Assembly (NCBI GenBank): GCA_039197065.1
Contig: JBCCUL010000028.1
Span: forward strand, 1-64,000
Origin: JANQPX01 sp039197065
GTDB lineage: Bacteria; Pseudomonadota; Alphaproteobacteria; Geminicoccales; Geminicoccaceae
Direction of reading: 5' to 3'
DNA length: 64,000 nt
The position numbers were made by a program, and so were the translations under genes. This document shows, piece by piece, positions 48,779 through 56,845 of this stretch. The notes below the pieces were generated by a model that was given only the letters and a program-made list of their open reading frames with translations, did not search any database and had not been told where the DNA came from. Every line of letters begins with the position of its first letter. The stretch's first letter is position 1.

Positions 48779-49825
48779 CTATTCCGTCAGCATCTCCTCA
48801 TACATCTCAGCCGCAATGGTCTCCCATTCCGCGTACCATTCGAGGCTGACCGGCAGCTGCAGGGCGGCATTGTCGGGATATGACGGCAGCGCCTTCAGGA
48901 TGGATTCGTCGATATCAGCGACGTCGAAGGCGGCCTTGTTGGTCGGGCCGTAGGTGATGTGGTGCGGCAGGTTCGCCTGGTATTTCGGCTGTGAAATCAC
49001 GCCGAGGAACTCCATGGCGGTCTCGAGGTTCGGGGCACCCTTCGGGATGGCGAAGCAGTCATAGTCCAAAAGCGCCTGGTTGAAGCTGTAGGCGACCTTC
49101 GCGCCGTCCTTGGCGGCATTGTCGAAGCGGCCGTTCCAGCCGGTGGTCATGGCGACCTCACCGTCTTTCATCAGCTGAGCGTGCTGCGCACCCGAGGTCC
49201 AGAACACTTCGATATGCGGCTTCAGTTCGCGGATCTTGTCGAGCGCACGCTCGATGCCTTCTTCAGACGACAGGACCTCGTAGACGTCCTCCGGCGCCAC
49301 GCCGTCAGCCATGAGGGCGGGTTCGAGCGCGCCTGCGACTTTGCCGCGATAGGCGCGGGATCCTGGGAATTTTTCGACATCCCAGAATTCCGCCCAGCTT
49401 TGCGGCCCTTCTTCGCCGATCTCTTCCGTGTTCCAGGCATAGACGGTCGAGAACACATCGCCGCCGACGCAATAGTCCGTGTAGAGGGTCGGGTAGAAGG
49501 TCGAGACGTCGATCACATCGTAATCGAGCCTCTCCAGAAGCCCCTCGGCGGCGGCGCGCGCGGCGGAACCCGAGCCCGAGGCCACGATGTCGAAGGTTAC
49601 CGCATTCGTCTGCACCTGCAGGCGCACATCCGACATGCCACCATAGGTCTCCTGCTTGACCTCTATGCCGGTATCGGCCGCGGCTGGCTCGAACAGCGCC
49701 TTGCTCTGCGCTTCCTGATATGAGCCGCCCCATGAGGCGATGGTGACGCTTTTCTCTTGGGCGAGCGCACCTGTTGCGACGAACGCCACAGCAGCGGCGG
49801 CGGTTGCAACGAAACGATAGGTCAT
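48779..49825 (-). CDS. Polyamine-type ABC substrate-binding protein (PotD-like)
   Basis: A 348-residue periplasmic binding protein with a signal peptide ending near AGALAQ-type residues (cut about residue 22). The mature start SVTIASWGGSYQEAQSKALF is typical of PotD/PotF-class binders. Acidic and aromatic residues (WNGRFDN, DYDCFAIPKG) line the likely pocket. GGGAGG lies about six bases before the ATG. In an operon with an amine oxidase-type flavoprotein, an amine or amino-alcohol substrate is plausible, but not certain. Confidence 0.9.
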   Translation of the reverse strand: MTYRFVATAAAAVAFVATGALAQEKSVTIASWGGSYQEAQSKALFEPAAADTGIEVKQETYGGMSDVRLQVQTNAVTFDIVASGSGSAARAAAEGLLERLDYDVIDVSTFYPTLYTDYCVGGDVFSTVYAWNTEEIGEEGPQSWAEFWDVEKFPGSRAYRGKVAGALEPALMADGVAPEDVYEVLSSEEGIERALDKIRELKPHIEVFWTSGAQHAQLMKDGEVAMTTGWNGRFDNAAKDGAKVAYSFNQALLDYDCFAIPKGAPNLETAMEFLGVISQPKYQANLPHHITYGPTNKAAFDVADIDESILKALPSYPDNAALQLPVSLEWYAEWETIAAEMYEEMLTE

Positions 49826-49939
49826 ATCCGTACCTCCCTTCTACCAAACGGCCGACCTGCATGGGTCCGACCTGGTTTGCCCTTCATGATCCGCCAAGGT
49901 CGGGTGGGCGTTCCAACCTTGGTCTTCGTTTCGAAACGC

Positions 49940-51301
49940 CTATCCCGACACTTCGGTGTGACGTTTGACGTGCCAGGCGCCTAAGAGACCCTCGGCCCGA
50001 TCACGCCAGCGATACCAAGCGACGGCTGTGGATAGGAACCACGGCTTCCCGGCATAGAAAGGCCGTGTTGGAAACGGCAGGTCATCGAAGGCCGTTTGCC
50101 CCTCCTTTTGTCCCAATACGCGCTGGCCCATGCGTGTTCCAAGATAGCTGGCCATACCAACGCCGGAACCGCAATAGCCAAGCGCGTAGTGGATGCCGTC
50201 ATGCACCCCGGTATGCGCCAGCTCGTCGAAGCTGTAGGCGACGAAACCCATCCAGGAATGGGAGATGGCTGCCTCGCCCAATTCTGGGAAGATCTTGGTC
50301 ATCTCGGCATGCAGGAGCGGCCCGCTGGCAGCCGGATCGCACTCGCCTGACGAGACACGTCCGCCGAAGATGACGCGCTGATGGTCCGAAGATGGCCCAT
50401 AATAAAAAACCACGCGTCGCGTATCGGCAATCAGTCGTTTCGTCGGAAAAAGCCGTCCCATCAGATCCGAAGGCAGCGGCTCGGTCGCAATCACATAGCT
50501 GCCGATCGGGATGACCCGCCGCTGCAGCCAGGGGACGAGGCCGGCGGTATAGCCATTGGTGGCGACGATCACATCGCGTGCCCGAATGACGCCCTTTTCA
50601 GTTTCGATTTCAACGCGATCGCCATCGCGCCGAAGCGCGCGCGCGGCGCAGTGGGGCTGGATATGCGCCCCAGCCTGCAGGGCCTTTTGCAGAAGGCCGC
50701 GGTGAAACTTTCCTGGATGCAACGTCGCGATCTGCGGGGAAATGACGCCGCCGTGATAGAAGTCCGAGCCGATCTCGGTACGCTGCTCGGAACGCGCGAC
50801 GGCATAGGAAGCCGCGCCCTCGTCACGCCGCTCCTTTTCCGCCGCGCGTGCGATCTGCTCATATTTTCCTGGCGAATGCGCGCCGATAAACCGACCGCTC
50901 CGCCGGAAATCGCAAGCGATCTCTTCTGTGCGGATGAACGCCTCGATCCAGTCGAGCGACCGCCTGCCTTCCGTGCGCAGCGCCTTTGCTCGCGCGGCGC
51001 CATAGCGTCTGGTGAGTGTCTCCAGCGATGGCTTGATGCTGGCGCTGATATGCGCCCCATTGCGCGTGCTGCAGCCCTGACCGGGATAGCCGGCTTCGAG
51101 GATCACGGTCGCCCTGCCAGCGCGCGACGTCTGAATTGCCGAACAGAGGCCGGTATAACCGGAACCGATCACGACGACATCGGCTGCAGCTGGCAAAGGT
51201 TCGGAATCGTCGGAAAATGGCGGGACGTCATCCAGCCAGAAGGAGGATGCCTTGACGTCAGACGAGAGGGGATCGCTCTTTTGACGATCGTGCACAATCA
51301 C
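49940..51301 (-). CDS. DAO-family FAD oxidoreductase (gamma-glutamylputrescine oxidase-like)
   Basis: A 453-residue FAD-dependent amine/amino-acid oxidase of the DAO superfamily, closest to PuuB/OrdL. FAD binding at VVVIGSGYTGLCSAIQTSRA (residues ~42-61) is followed by the subgroup motif GCSTRNGAHI. A C-terminal motif LGYCGSGVGMASYLGTRMG closes the FAD site. The first gene of the operon; GTG 51301 is assumed, with a weak ribosome site. The adjacent polyamine-type importer fits a role in oxidising the imported amine. Confidence 0.9.
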   Translation of the reverse strand: MIVHDRQKSDPLSSDVKASSFWLDDVPPFSDDSEPLPAAADVVVIGSGYTGLCSAIQTSRAGRATVILEAGYPGQGCSTRNGAHISASIKPSLETLTRRYGAARAKALRTEGRRSLDWIEAFIRTEEIACDFRRSGRFIGAHSPGKYEQIARAAEKERRDEGAASYAVARSEQRTEIGSDFYHGGVISPQIATLHPGKFHRGLLQKALQAGAHIQPHCAARALRRDGDRVEIETEKGVIRARDVIVATNGYTAGLVPWLQRRVIPIGSYVIATEPLPSDLMGRLFPTKRLIADTRRVVFYYGPSSDHQRVIFGGRVSSGECDPAASGPLLHAEMTKIFPELGEAAISHSWMGFVAYSFDELAHTGVHDGIHYALGYCGSGVGMASYLGTRMGQRVLGQKEGQTAFDDLPFPTRPFYAGKPWFLSTAVAWYRWRDRAEGLLGAWHVKRHTEVSG

Positions 51302-51683
51302 CGCCGCATCTGGAAGAACGTCTTCGCACCTTCACATCCAGTTTTGGGTTCGTTCTTTACGCCTTGCATGCATAGAACGTCTGTTCAATCAAGCGTCGAG
51401 CAGGTCTAGAGCAATGTCAATCACCGCCGGCTCCAGAACTTGTCGAACGTGTCAGGCGTTGATGCGTCAAGGTCTTCATCACATCTGAAACGTCTTGATG
51501 CGGACGAATCACGAAGATCATCTTCCGCTGTTCCAGTCTTCTGTCGATGGAAAGAAGGGAAAGCGGGGCCTGGACGTCGAACATTTGGACGATCTGATTA
51601 CGGATCATCAGGCCCGTTCCGCTTCATGAAGACCTTGTCCTCGCCCTCAGATAAGGCTCTCCGTACTAACTATCTGAAATGGT
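51302..51683. other. Intergenic region before the tRNA
   Basis: No supported gene, repeat copy or terminator seen. Short frames here lack ribosome sites. It would carry the promoter of the leftward operon starting at 51301 and the 3' flank of the tRNA. Confidence 0.5.
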
Positions 51684-51770
51684 TGGTGCCCCCGGCCTGA
51701 CTCGAACAGGCACGTCCGTGAAGACAACAGATTTTGAGTCTGCCGCGTCTACCAATTCCGCCACGGGGGC
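51684..51770 (-). tRNA. tRNA-Leu (anticodon CAA)
   Basis: The acceptor stem GCCCCCG pairs with CGGGGGC, followed by A and an encoded CCA. The D-arm includes GGCGGAATTGGTAGACGC. The anticodon stem CAGA/TCTG encloses loop CT-CAA-AA, giving anticodon CAA for UUG codons. A long variable arm typical of tRNA-Leu and the T-loop TTCGAGT follow. All arms are intact. Confidence 0.97.
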
Positions 51771-51823
51771 CAAGATATCGGGATCTTAGGCGGATGAGGG
51801 GGCTGGTCAAGAGTGTGTGTGGC

Positions 51824-52288
51824 TCAGCCTTGGGATGGCTCGGCGGATTTTACGTGAAGGAGCGCGCCGTCGGCGCTGGTGATCTCCACCATGTGACCTG
51901 CCGGCAGGTCGGGGCCGGCGACCGTCCAGGTGCCGTCGCCGAGTTTGATGCGGCCGCGGCCGTTGACGATGGCGTCGACCACGGGCGCTCGTCGGCCGAT
52001 CAGCTGTTCGGCGCGGCGATTGAGATTGGGCCTGTCGCTTTCAACCGGACTCGATCGCACCCAATAGAACCAGACCAGCACGCTCAACACCGCAAAGCCG
52101 GCATAGGCGAGAAGCTGGAAGGCGAACGGCATGTCCTGCCAGATCAGGAGCAGGAGGCCGACCATGATGGCGGCAAGACCGAGCCAGATCAGCACGAATC
52201 CCGGCACCAGGATTTCAAGCGCGCCTAAGATGCCGCCAAGGGCAAGCCAGTGCCAGAACTGGACCTCTTCGAAAGAAGGCATGGTCAT
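51824..52288 (-). CDS. NfeD-like membrane protein
   Basis: A 154-residue short NfeD-family protein. An N-terminal hydrophobic region holds about three helices (LGGILGALEILVPGFVLIWL, MVGLLLLIWQ, LLAYAGFAVLSVLVWFYW). A C-terminal OB-fold domain follows from about residue 95 (GRRAPVVDAIVNGRGRIKLG). NfeD proteins work with SPFH proteins in membrane microdomain or protease complexes. The ATG overlaps the stop of the SPFH gene (ATGA), the usual gene pair. Confidence 0.92.
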   Translation of the reverse strand: MTMPSFEEVQFWHWLALGGILGALEILVPGFVLIWLGLAAIMVGLLLLIWQDMPFAFQLLAYAGFAVLSVLVWFYWVRSSPVESDRPNLNRRAEQLIGRRAPVVDAIVNGRGRIKLGDGTWTVAGPDLPAGHMVEITSADGALLHVKSAEPSQG

Positions 52289-53244
52289 CAGGCGCTGCGT
52301 CCGTTGCTGACGGAGGCGCCTTCGTCCTTGTTGAAGATCTCCTTGGCGATCTCCCCGATCCCGCCGAGCGAGCCGACCAAGGCGCTCGCCTCCATCGGCA
52401 GGAAGACGACTTTCTGGTTCGGCGAGTTCGCGAACTGGCGGAAAGCCTCAACATATTGCTGGGCGACGAAATAGTTGATGGCCTGGCTGTCACCACGGGC
52501 GAGCGCTTCGGACAGCATGGCCGTCGCCTTGGCTTCGGCTTCCGCTTCGCGCTCACGCGCTTCGGCGTCACGGAAAGCACCTTCCTTGCGACCTTCGGCC
52601 TCAAGGATGATCGACTGCTTTTCACCCTCGGACTTCAGGATTGCCGCCTGGCGGAAGCCTTCGGCGTCCAGGATGTTAGCGCGCTTGTCGCGTTCCGCCT
52701 TCATCTGGCGGGCCATGCTGTCGACGAGGTCGGCCGGCGGGGCGATATCCTTGATTTCGATACGCGTGACCTTGACGCCCCAGGCGTTGGTGGCCTCGTC
52801 GACCACGGTCAGGAGCTGTGAGTTGATCCGGTCTCGCTGAGACAGGAGCTCGTCCAGATCCATGGAGCCCATGACGGTTCGAATATTGGTCATGGTCAGA
52901 TTGACGATCGCGCGTTCGAGATTGGTTACCTCATAGGCGGCGCTGGCGGCTTCCTGCACCTGATAGAAGACCACGCCGTCGACCGTCACCATGGCGTTGT
53001 CCCTGGTGATGACCTCCTGCGAGGGCACGTCCATCACCTGTTCCATCATGTTGATCTTCGCGCCGATGCGGTCGACGAAAGGCACGATCAGATGCAGACC
53101 GGGGCGAAGCGTGCGGGTGTAGCGGCCGAAGCGCTCGACCGTGAATTCACTTCCCTGCGGGATCGACTTGACCCCCATGAAAACAAGCGTGAGCGCGACG
53201 GCGAGAATCGCCAGAACGAACAGGCTAAAGCCATCGAGAAACAT
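52288..53244 (-). CDS. SPFH/stomatin-family protein (QmcA-like)
   Basis: A 318-residue inner-membrane SPFH protein. One N-terminal helix (FSLFVLAILAVALTLVF) precedes the band-7 domain (VPQ-type ITRDNAMVTVDGVVFYQV, about residues 70-90). A long Ala/Glu-rich coiled coil follows (EGFRQAAILKSEGEKQSII to SEALARGD). It scaffolds membrane microdomains and protease regulation with NfeD. ATG 53244 has GGAG seven bases upstream and replaces the upstream in-frame start. Confidence 0.93.
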   Translation of the reverse strand: MFLDGFSLFVLAILAVALTLVFMGVKSIPQGSEFTVERFGRYTRTLRPGLHLIVPFVDRIGAKINMMEQVMDVPSQEVITRDNAMVTVDGVVFYQVQEAASAAYEVTNLERAIVNLTMTNIRTVMGSMDLDELLSQRDRINSQLLTVVDEATNAWGVKVTRIEIKDIAPPADLVDSMARQMKAERDKRANILDAEGFRQAAILKSEGEKQSIILEAEGRKEGAFRDAEAREREAEAEAKATAMLSEALARGDSQAINYFVAQQYVEAFRQFANSPNQKVVFLPMEASALVGSLGGIGEIAKEIFNKDEGASVSNGRSA

Positions 53245-53444
53245 GATCTGCTCCAATCAAACCTCCTTGATCCGGCAAACATAGCCCGATCGATGTTCCG
53301 GATCTATCGACGCCCGTCTGGCATACGCCAAGCTATCCCGTCGCCGGAACCACTTTCATCGTATGAACGAGAACATGAATTTACGGTTAACCGAAACTAA
53401 GCCTTTTCCTTATCCGGCTCAAAACCAACGCGCTGTGCGCCTGG

Positions 53445-56024
53445 TCACTGCAGGGTTTCATTCGCTGTTGGCGGCAGAGGCTGCTCGACGGAAGCGGCGT
53501 TGTCGCTGCCGGTTTCTTGGCTGCCTTTGAAGAGTCCGCTGAAAAGATCCGGAATCAGGCTGCCCTCTTCTTCCGAGGCCGTGCTCGCTTCTGCATCGGC
53601 GTCGAGCTCGATGAGCGGCTGAACGGTCGTCTCAGCCCCCGCAGTTTCGCTGGTCGCGGCAATGGGGGTCACGACCGGAGTGAGTGCTGCGTCGCCGACG
53701 GCGCCCGTTTGATCGACAGTCTCAGCTTCGGTTCCGCCTTCGATGACCGCCGCTTCCTGTTGGCTATCGGTAGCGGGCGTCTCCGGCTTGGTCTTGTCGA
53801 GATCGTCGATCCGTGTCGGCGGGATTCCTTCGATCGCGAATTCACCGATGTGATATTGGTGACATTGGGTGCAGTTGTCGCCGGCGGACTGCTCGACATG
53901 GCAATCGGCGCAGGCCTCGCGTTTCATCGGCGCGAAATTGGCCACGAACTGGTGCGGATCCCGGTGCTCGAAGGACTTCGCGTAGTTGGTGTCCTCATTC
54001 AGTCGATGACAGGCAATGCAGCCTTCGTCGCCGACGGCGCTGAAGTGGGTGGTATGCACGAAGGTGGTGAAGGTGCTCTCGCCGACATTGGGCTGAAAGG
54101 TGCCCCAGTTGATCTCGAGACCACCGCCCGGCTGCTGGTCGACGCTGTGGCATTTGGTGCATTTGCCCGGCGTGTTTTTATCCGCGAGCAGCTGGAAGAG
54201 TTCGTCGCCGTAGCGTTCCGCGGGTGTCCCGAACGCGTGCGCGCTGATGTCCAGCCAGGTGCGCATCACCACGTCTTCATGCCCGACCGGCCGGTAGTAG
54301 AGGATATAGTCTTTCCGGTACCAGCCACCGGCCTTGGCCCATTCTTCCGGATCGAGCGTCGGCAGGCCTAGCGCATCGTTCTCCGCGGCAGGATCGGCCG
54401 GCGGCAGGCTCTGGACCTGGATCGTGCCGCTTTGCGCCAGAACGACCTGAGCTTCCGCCTGCTCGCTTTCGGTCTGATCATTGCTGAGGTCGTCTTCACC
54501 ATCGCCGCCCTGAATGCCGGGCGTCGCCTGCCCAGCGGGATTTGCCTCGCGATAGGCGACGACCTCCTGTTTCAAGTTAGGGAACCAGGCAGCGCCCGCG
54601 GCGGCGATCACGTCTTGAGGGATATGGCCGACAAGACGTCCGACGGTATCGGTGTCGAGCGCATTGTCCAGACTGGCTTCCACCTGGGATTCGAGAATGT
54701 CCACGCCGGAGATGATGAGGTCGAACATCAGCTCCTTGATCGCCCAGGCGATGCGCGCAACCGACTGCAGCTCGGCGTCGCCGGCTTCGGTCAGATCCTG
54801 GAGATCGGTCTGCTCGATCACCAGGAGATCATCGGCAATGGTGGGATCGGCGGCGATCAGGAGCTTAGTGTAGGGCGAGATGTCGAAGGCAAGCGGGGTC
54901 TCCGGCCACTCGCCGATCGCGATGCCGCGCTCCTGCAAGGTCTCCAGATCGAGCTCAGGCACCGCGATGACCGGTGTGCCCTTCGGCCCGGCGACGGTTT
55001 CGCCGATGATGTCCTCGCTGTGGCAGAGCGCGCAGGTGGTCTCGAACTCCGCCGTCAGCATGAAGCGACCGGTCGCATCGGGGGCATGGCAGCTGTTGCA
55101 GGTTTCCGGGGGTTCGACGCCTTGTTTCCTCTTCTCCGGGAAGTTCTTCCGATTATGCGAGTCGTGATCGAAGATGATGCGTGTCCGGCGCAGATAGGGA
55201 TAGTCGCCGAACGACGGATGGCCGTCGGAAAATGACGTGAAGGTGAGCTGATGACAGGACTGGCAGCGGTCGTTGGTGACCTTGAGCAGATCGGCGTCCT
55301 CGCCTTCATGCTCCTTGTGGCAGGCGCCGCAGGCAAGCGGGCCGTTATGGGCCTCGAGCGGGGTGGGAAACACCGCCCTGCTCACCTGAATCGTCCAGGG
55401 AACCGGTGCCGTCGCCGCAGCCTGCTCGAATTTGCCGATCAGATCCGCCAGTTCAGGGCGCGGCAGCGTGTGGGCGTTCTGCGCATCATCGCCCCATTTG
55501 TGGCAGGCGAGGCATTTCTGGTTGTCGGCGACCGGATCATCGTCAGCGAACGCAGCCGTCAGCCAGGCCACAGGACCGCCGTCGAAAGCGACATGGCAGT
55601 CCCCGCAGGCCTCGACCTCGGCATGGCCGGTATAGACGGTGCCCGCATCAACCAGATCGGCATTGATGCGGCTGCCCACCAAAAAGAGAAGCAGGCCGAG
55701 GCAGACCGTGGTGACCACGGCGGTGAACCGTCCGCGGCGCGCGCGCAGGGAGCGCACGGGCACGCAGGGCGGCAGGCTCTTGCAGCAGGTGCCGTCCGGC
55801 AGTGGTCCCTCTTCGCAAGCACCGCCTGCGCTCTTCGGACGCGAACAGGTCCAGCCGTCGGGGCTTCGCCTGGGTCGGCATTCCGCAAGGGTTCGGCAAG
55901 CCCCCTTGCGATCGGGACCGAGCGCGCAGGGCTTGCCGGTGCCGGCACGGCCGCAGACCCACGACTGCGCCGGCCGTTCATAGTTGCTGGAACGGTGATT
56001 GAAGCTCTGCAGGCGAGGTTTCAT
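53445..56024 (-). CDS. Membrane-anchored decaheme cytochrome c with cysteine-rich cytoplasmic head
   Basis: 859 residues. Residues 1-100 hold nine cysteines (C24, C33, C43, C49, C60, C70, C80, C81, C87) and end in an Arg-rich patch. A single helix follows at ~102-118, so the head should be cytoplasmic. Ten CXXCH haem sites follow in two groups: six at 140, 171, 232, 254, 309, 331 and four at 622, 669, 705, 718. They are separated by a ~285-residue haem-free part. Residues ~725-859 form an acidic low-complexity tail. It is the last gene of the redox operon, its ATG overlapping the cytochrome b stop. Probable role: periplasmic electron wire attached to the membrane module; partner and acceptor unknown. 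Confidence 0.9.
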   Translation of the reverse strand: MKPRLQSFNHRSSNYERPAQSWVCGRAGTGKPCALGPDRKGACRTLAECRPRRSPDGWTCSRPKSAGGACEEGPLPDGTCCKSLPPCVPVRSLRARRGRFTAVVTTVCLGLLLFLVGSRINADLVDAGTVYTGHAEVEACGDCHVAFDGGPVAWLTAAFADDDPVADNQKCLACHKWGDDAQNAHTLPRPELADLIGKFEQAAATAPVPWTIQVSRAVFPTPLEAHNGPLACGACHKEHEGEDADLLKVTNDRCQSCHQLTFTSFSDGHPSFGDYPYLRRTRIIFDHDSHNRKNFPEKRKQGVEPPETCNSCHAPDATGRFMLTAEFETTCALCHSEDIIGETVAGPKGTPVIAVPELDLETLQERGIAIGEWPETPLAFDISPYTKLLIAADPTIADDLLVIEQTDLQDLTEAGDAELQSVARIAWAIKELMFDLIISGVDILESQVEASLDNALDTDTVGRLVGHIPQDVIAAAGAAWFPNLKQEVVAYREANPAGQATPGIQGGDGEDDLSNDQTESEQAEAQVVLAQSGTIQVQSLPPADPAAENDALGLPTLDPEEWAKAGGWYRKDYILYYRPVGHEDVVMRTWLDISAHAFGTPAERYGDELFQLLADKNTPGKCTKCHSVDQQPGGGLEINWGTFQPNVGESTFTTFVHTTHFSAVGDEGCIACHRLNEDTNYAKSFEHRDPHQFVANFAPMKREACADCHVEQSAGDNCTQCHQYHIGEFAIEGIPPTRIDDLDKTKPETPATDSQQEAAVIEGGTEAETVDQTGAVGDAALTPVVTPIAATSETAGAETTVQPLIELDADAEASTASEEEGSLIPDLFSGLFKGSQETGSDNAASVEQPLPPTANETLQ

Positions 56025-56845
56025 GGCGCCCCTGTCGCGAAGGCGTAAACGAGGACGATATGGACCAACGTGAACAGCATCAGCCCGTAATTCAGCGGCA
56101 GATGGAAGAACAGCCAGCTCTTGAGCGTCAGCTGCATCGCATATTGATAATCGAGATCGGCTTTCGCTGACACGAGATGATCGATCTCGCCGAGAATCTG
56201 CCGGCCGCGTTCGTCGAGATAGCGGTCCAGCTCGCGGATCGCGACATGCAGCCGGCGTTCCGGCCGGTTGCCGCCGATCAGATGGCCGATCAGATGTTTG
56301 GGGCGCTGCAGATAGGGCGCCAACTCAGCGATATAGAAGTCGGCGATCGTCGAGGCTCGGGTCTCCTGCACCGATGTCATGGCAAGCTTCTCGACGTCAC
56401 GGGCGATCTGCGCGCGCAGCACAGGAATCCGTTCGAAGATCACGCGTTCGCCGCGCGCACTGATGCGATGGGGTAAGAAGCGGGACATGACGACACCGAT
56501 CAGCCCGCTGATCGTCATCGTCATGTAGAGGATCCAGAGGATGACCTCGAAGGGACCGTTCGGCAGGGAAAAGCTGGTGTGCAGAAGGAAAAGAAGCAGG
56601 CAGATCAGGCCGGTGTAGATATGCAGCTGCAGCCAGGTCGACATTTTGAGCAGCGGCAGAATGTTCAACTTTTTCCTGAGATTGAAGAGGGCGAGCAGCA
56701 CCATGCCGGCGAACAGCGCCCAGCCGTTCAGGAAGGCGGCGTCGCGCAGCGACATGTCGTAGAGCAGCTCGATCGCGAGGATCAGGCCGGCCAGCATGCC
56801 GGTGAATGTGAGATTGCGCAGTCGGCGCTGGCCGAATGTGGTCAT
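56021..56845 (-). CDS. Membrane cytochrome b-like protein of the redox operon
   Basis: 274 residues with four N-terminal hydrophobic segments (~13-30, 41-55, 72-92, 99-119), a ~110-residue charged cytoplasmic-looking loop, and a final helix (~248-268). Candidate haem ligands are H75 and H89 in the third helix and its edge, and two His in WLFFHLPLNYG and LVHIVLVYAF. This suggests one or two bis-His b haems, as in ferric-reductase-like or quinol-oxidising cytochrome b subunits. It is coupled by ATGA overlaps to the Fe-S gene before it and the decaheme gene after it. It probably carries electrons across the membrane between the two. Confidence 0.8.
   Translation of the reverse strand: MTTFGQRRLRNLTFTGMLAGLILAIELLYDMSLRDAAFLNGWALFAGMVLLALFNLRKKLNILPLLKMSTWLQLHIYTGLICLLLFLLHTSFSLPNGPFEVILWILYMTMTISGLIGVVMSRFLPHRISARGERVIFERIPVLRAQIARDVEKLAMTSVQETRASTIADFYIAELAPYLQRPKHLIGHLIGGNRPERRLHVAIRELDRYLDERGRQILGEIDHLVSAKADLDYQYAMQLTLKSWLFFHLPLNYGLMLFTLVHIVLVYAFATGAP

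Noticed and set aside
53380..53400. TTAA-type box between the SPFH gene and the decaheme gene
   Set aside because: TTAA-CCGAAAC-TAAG has two mismatches, no hairpin repeat accompanies it, and it is 3' of the redox operon; too weak to list.
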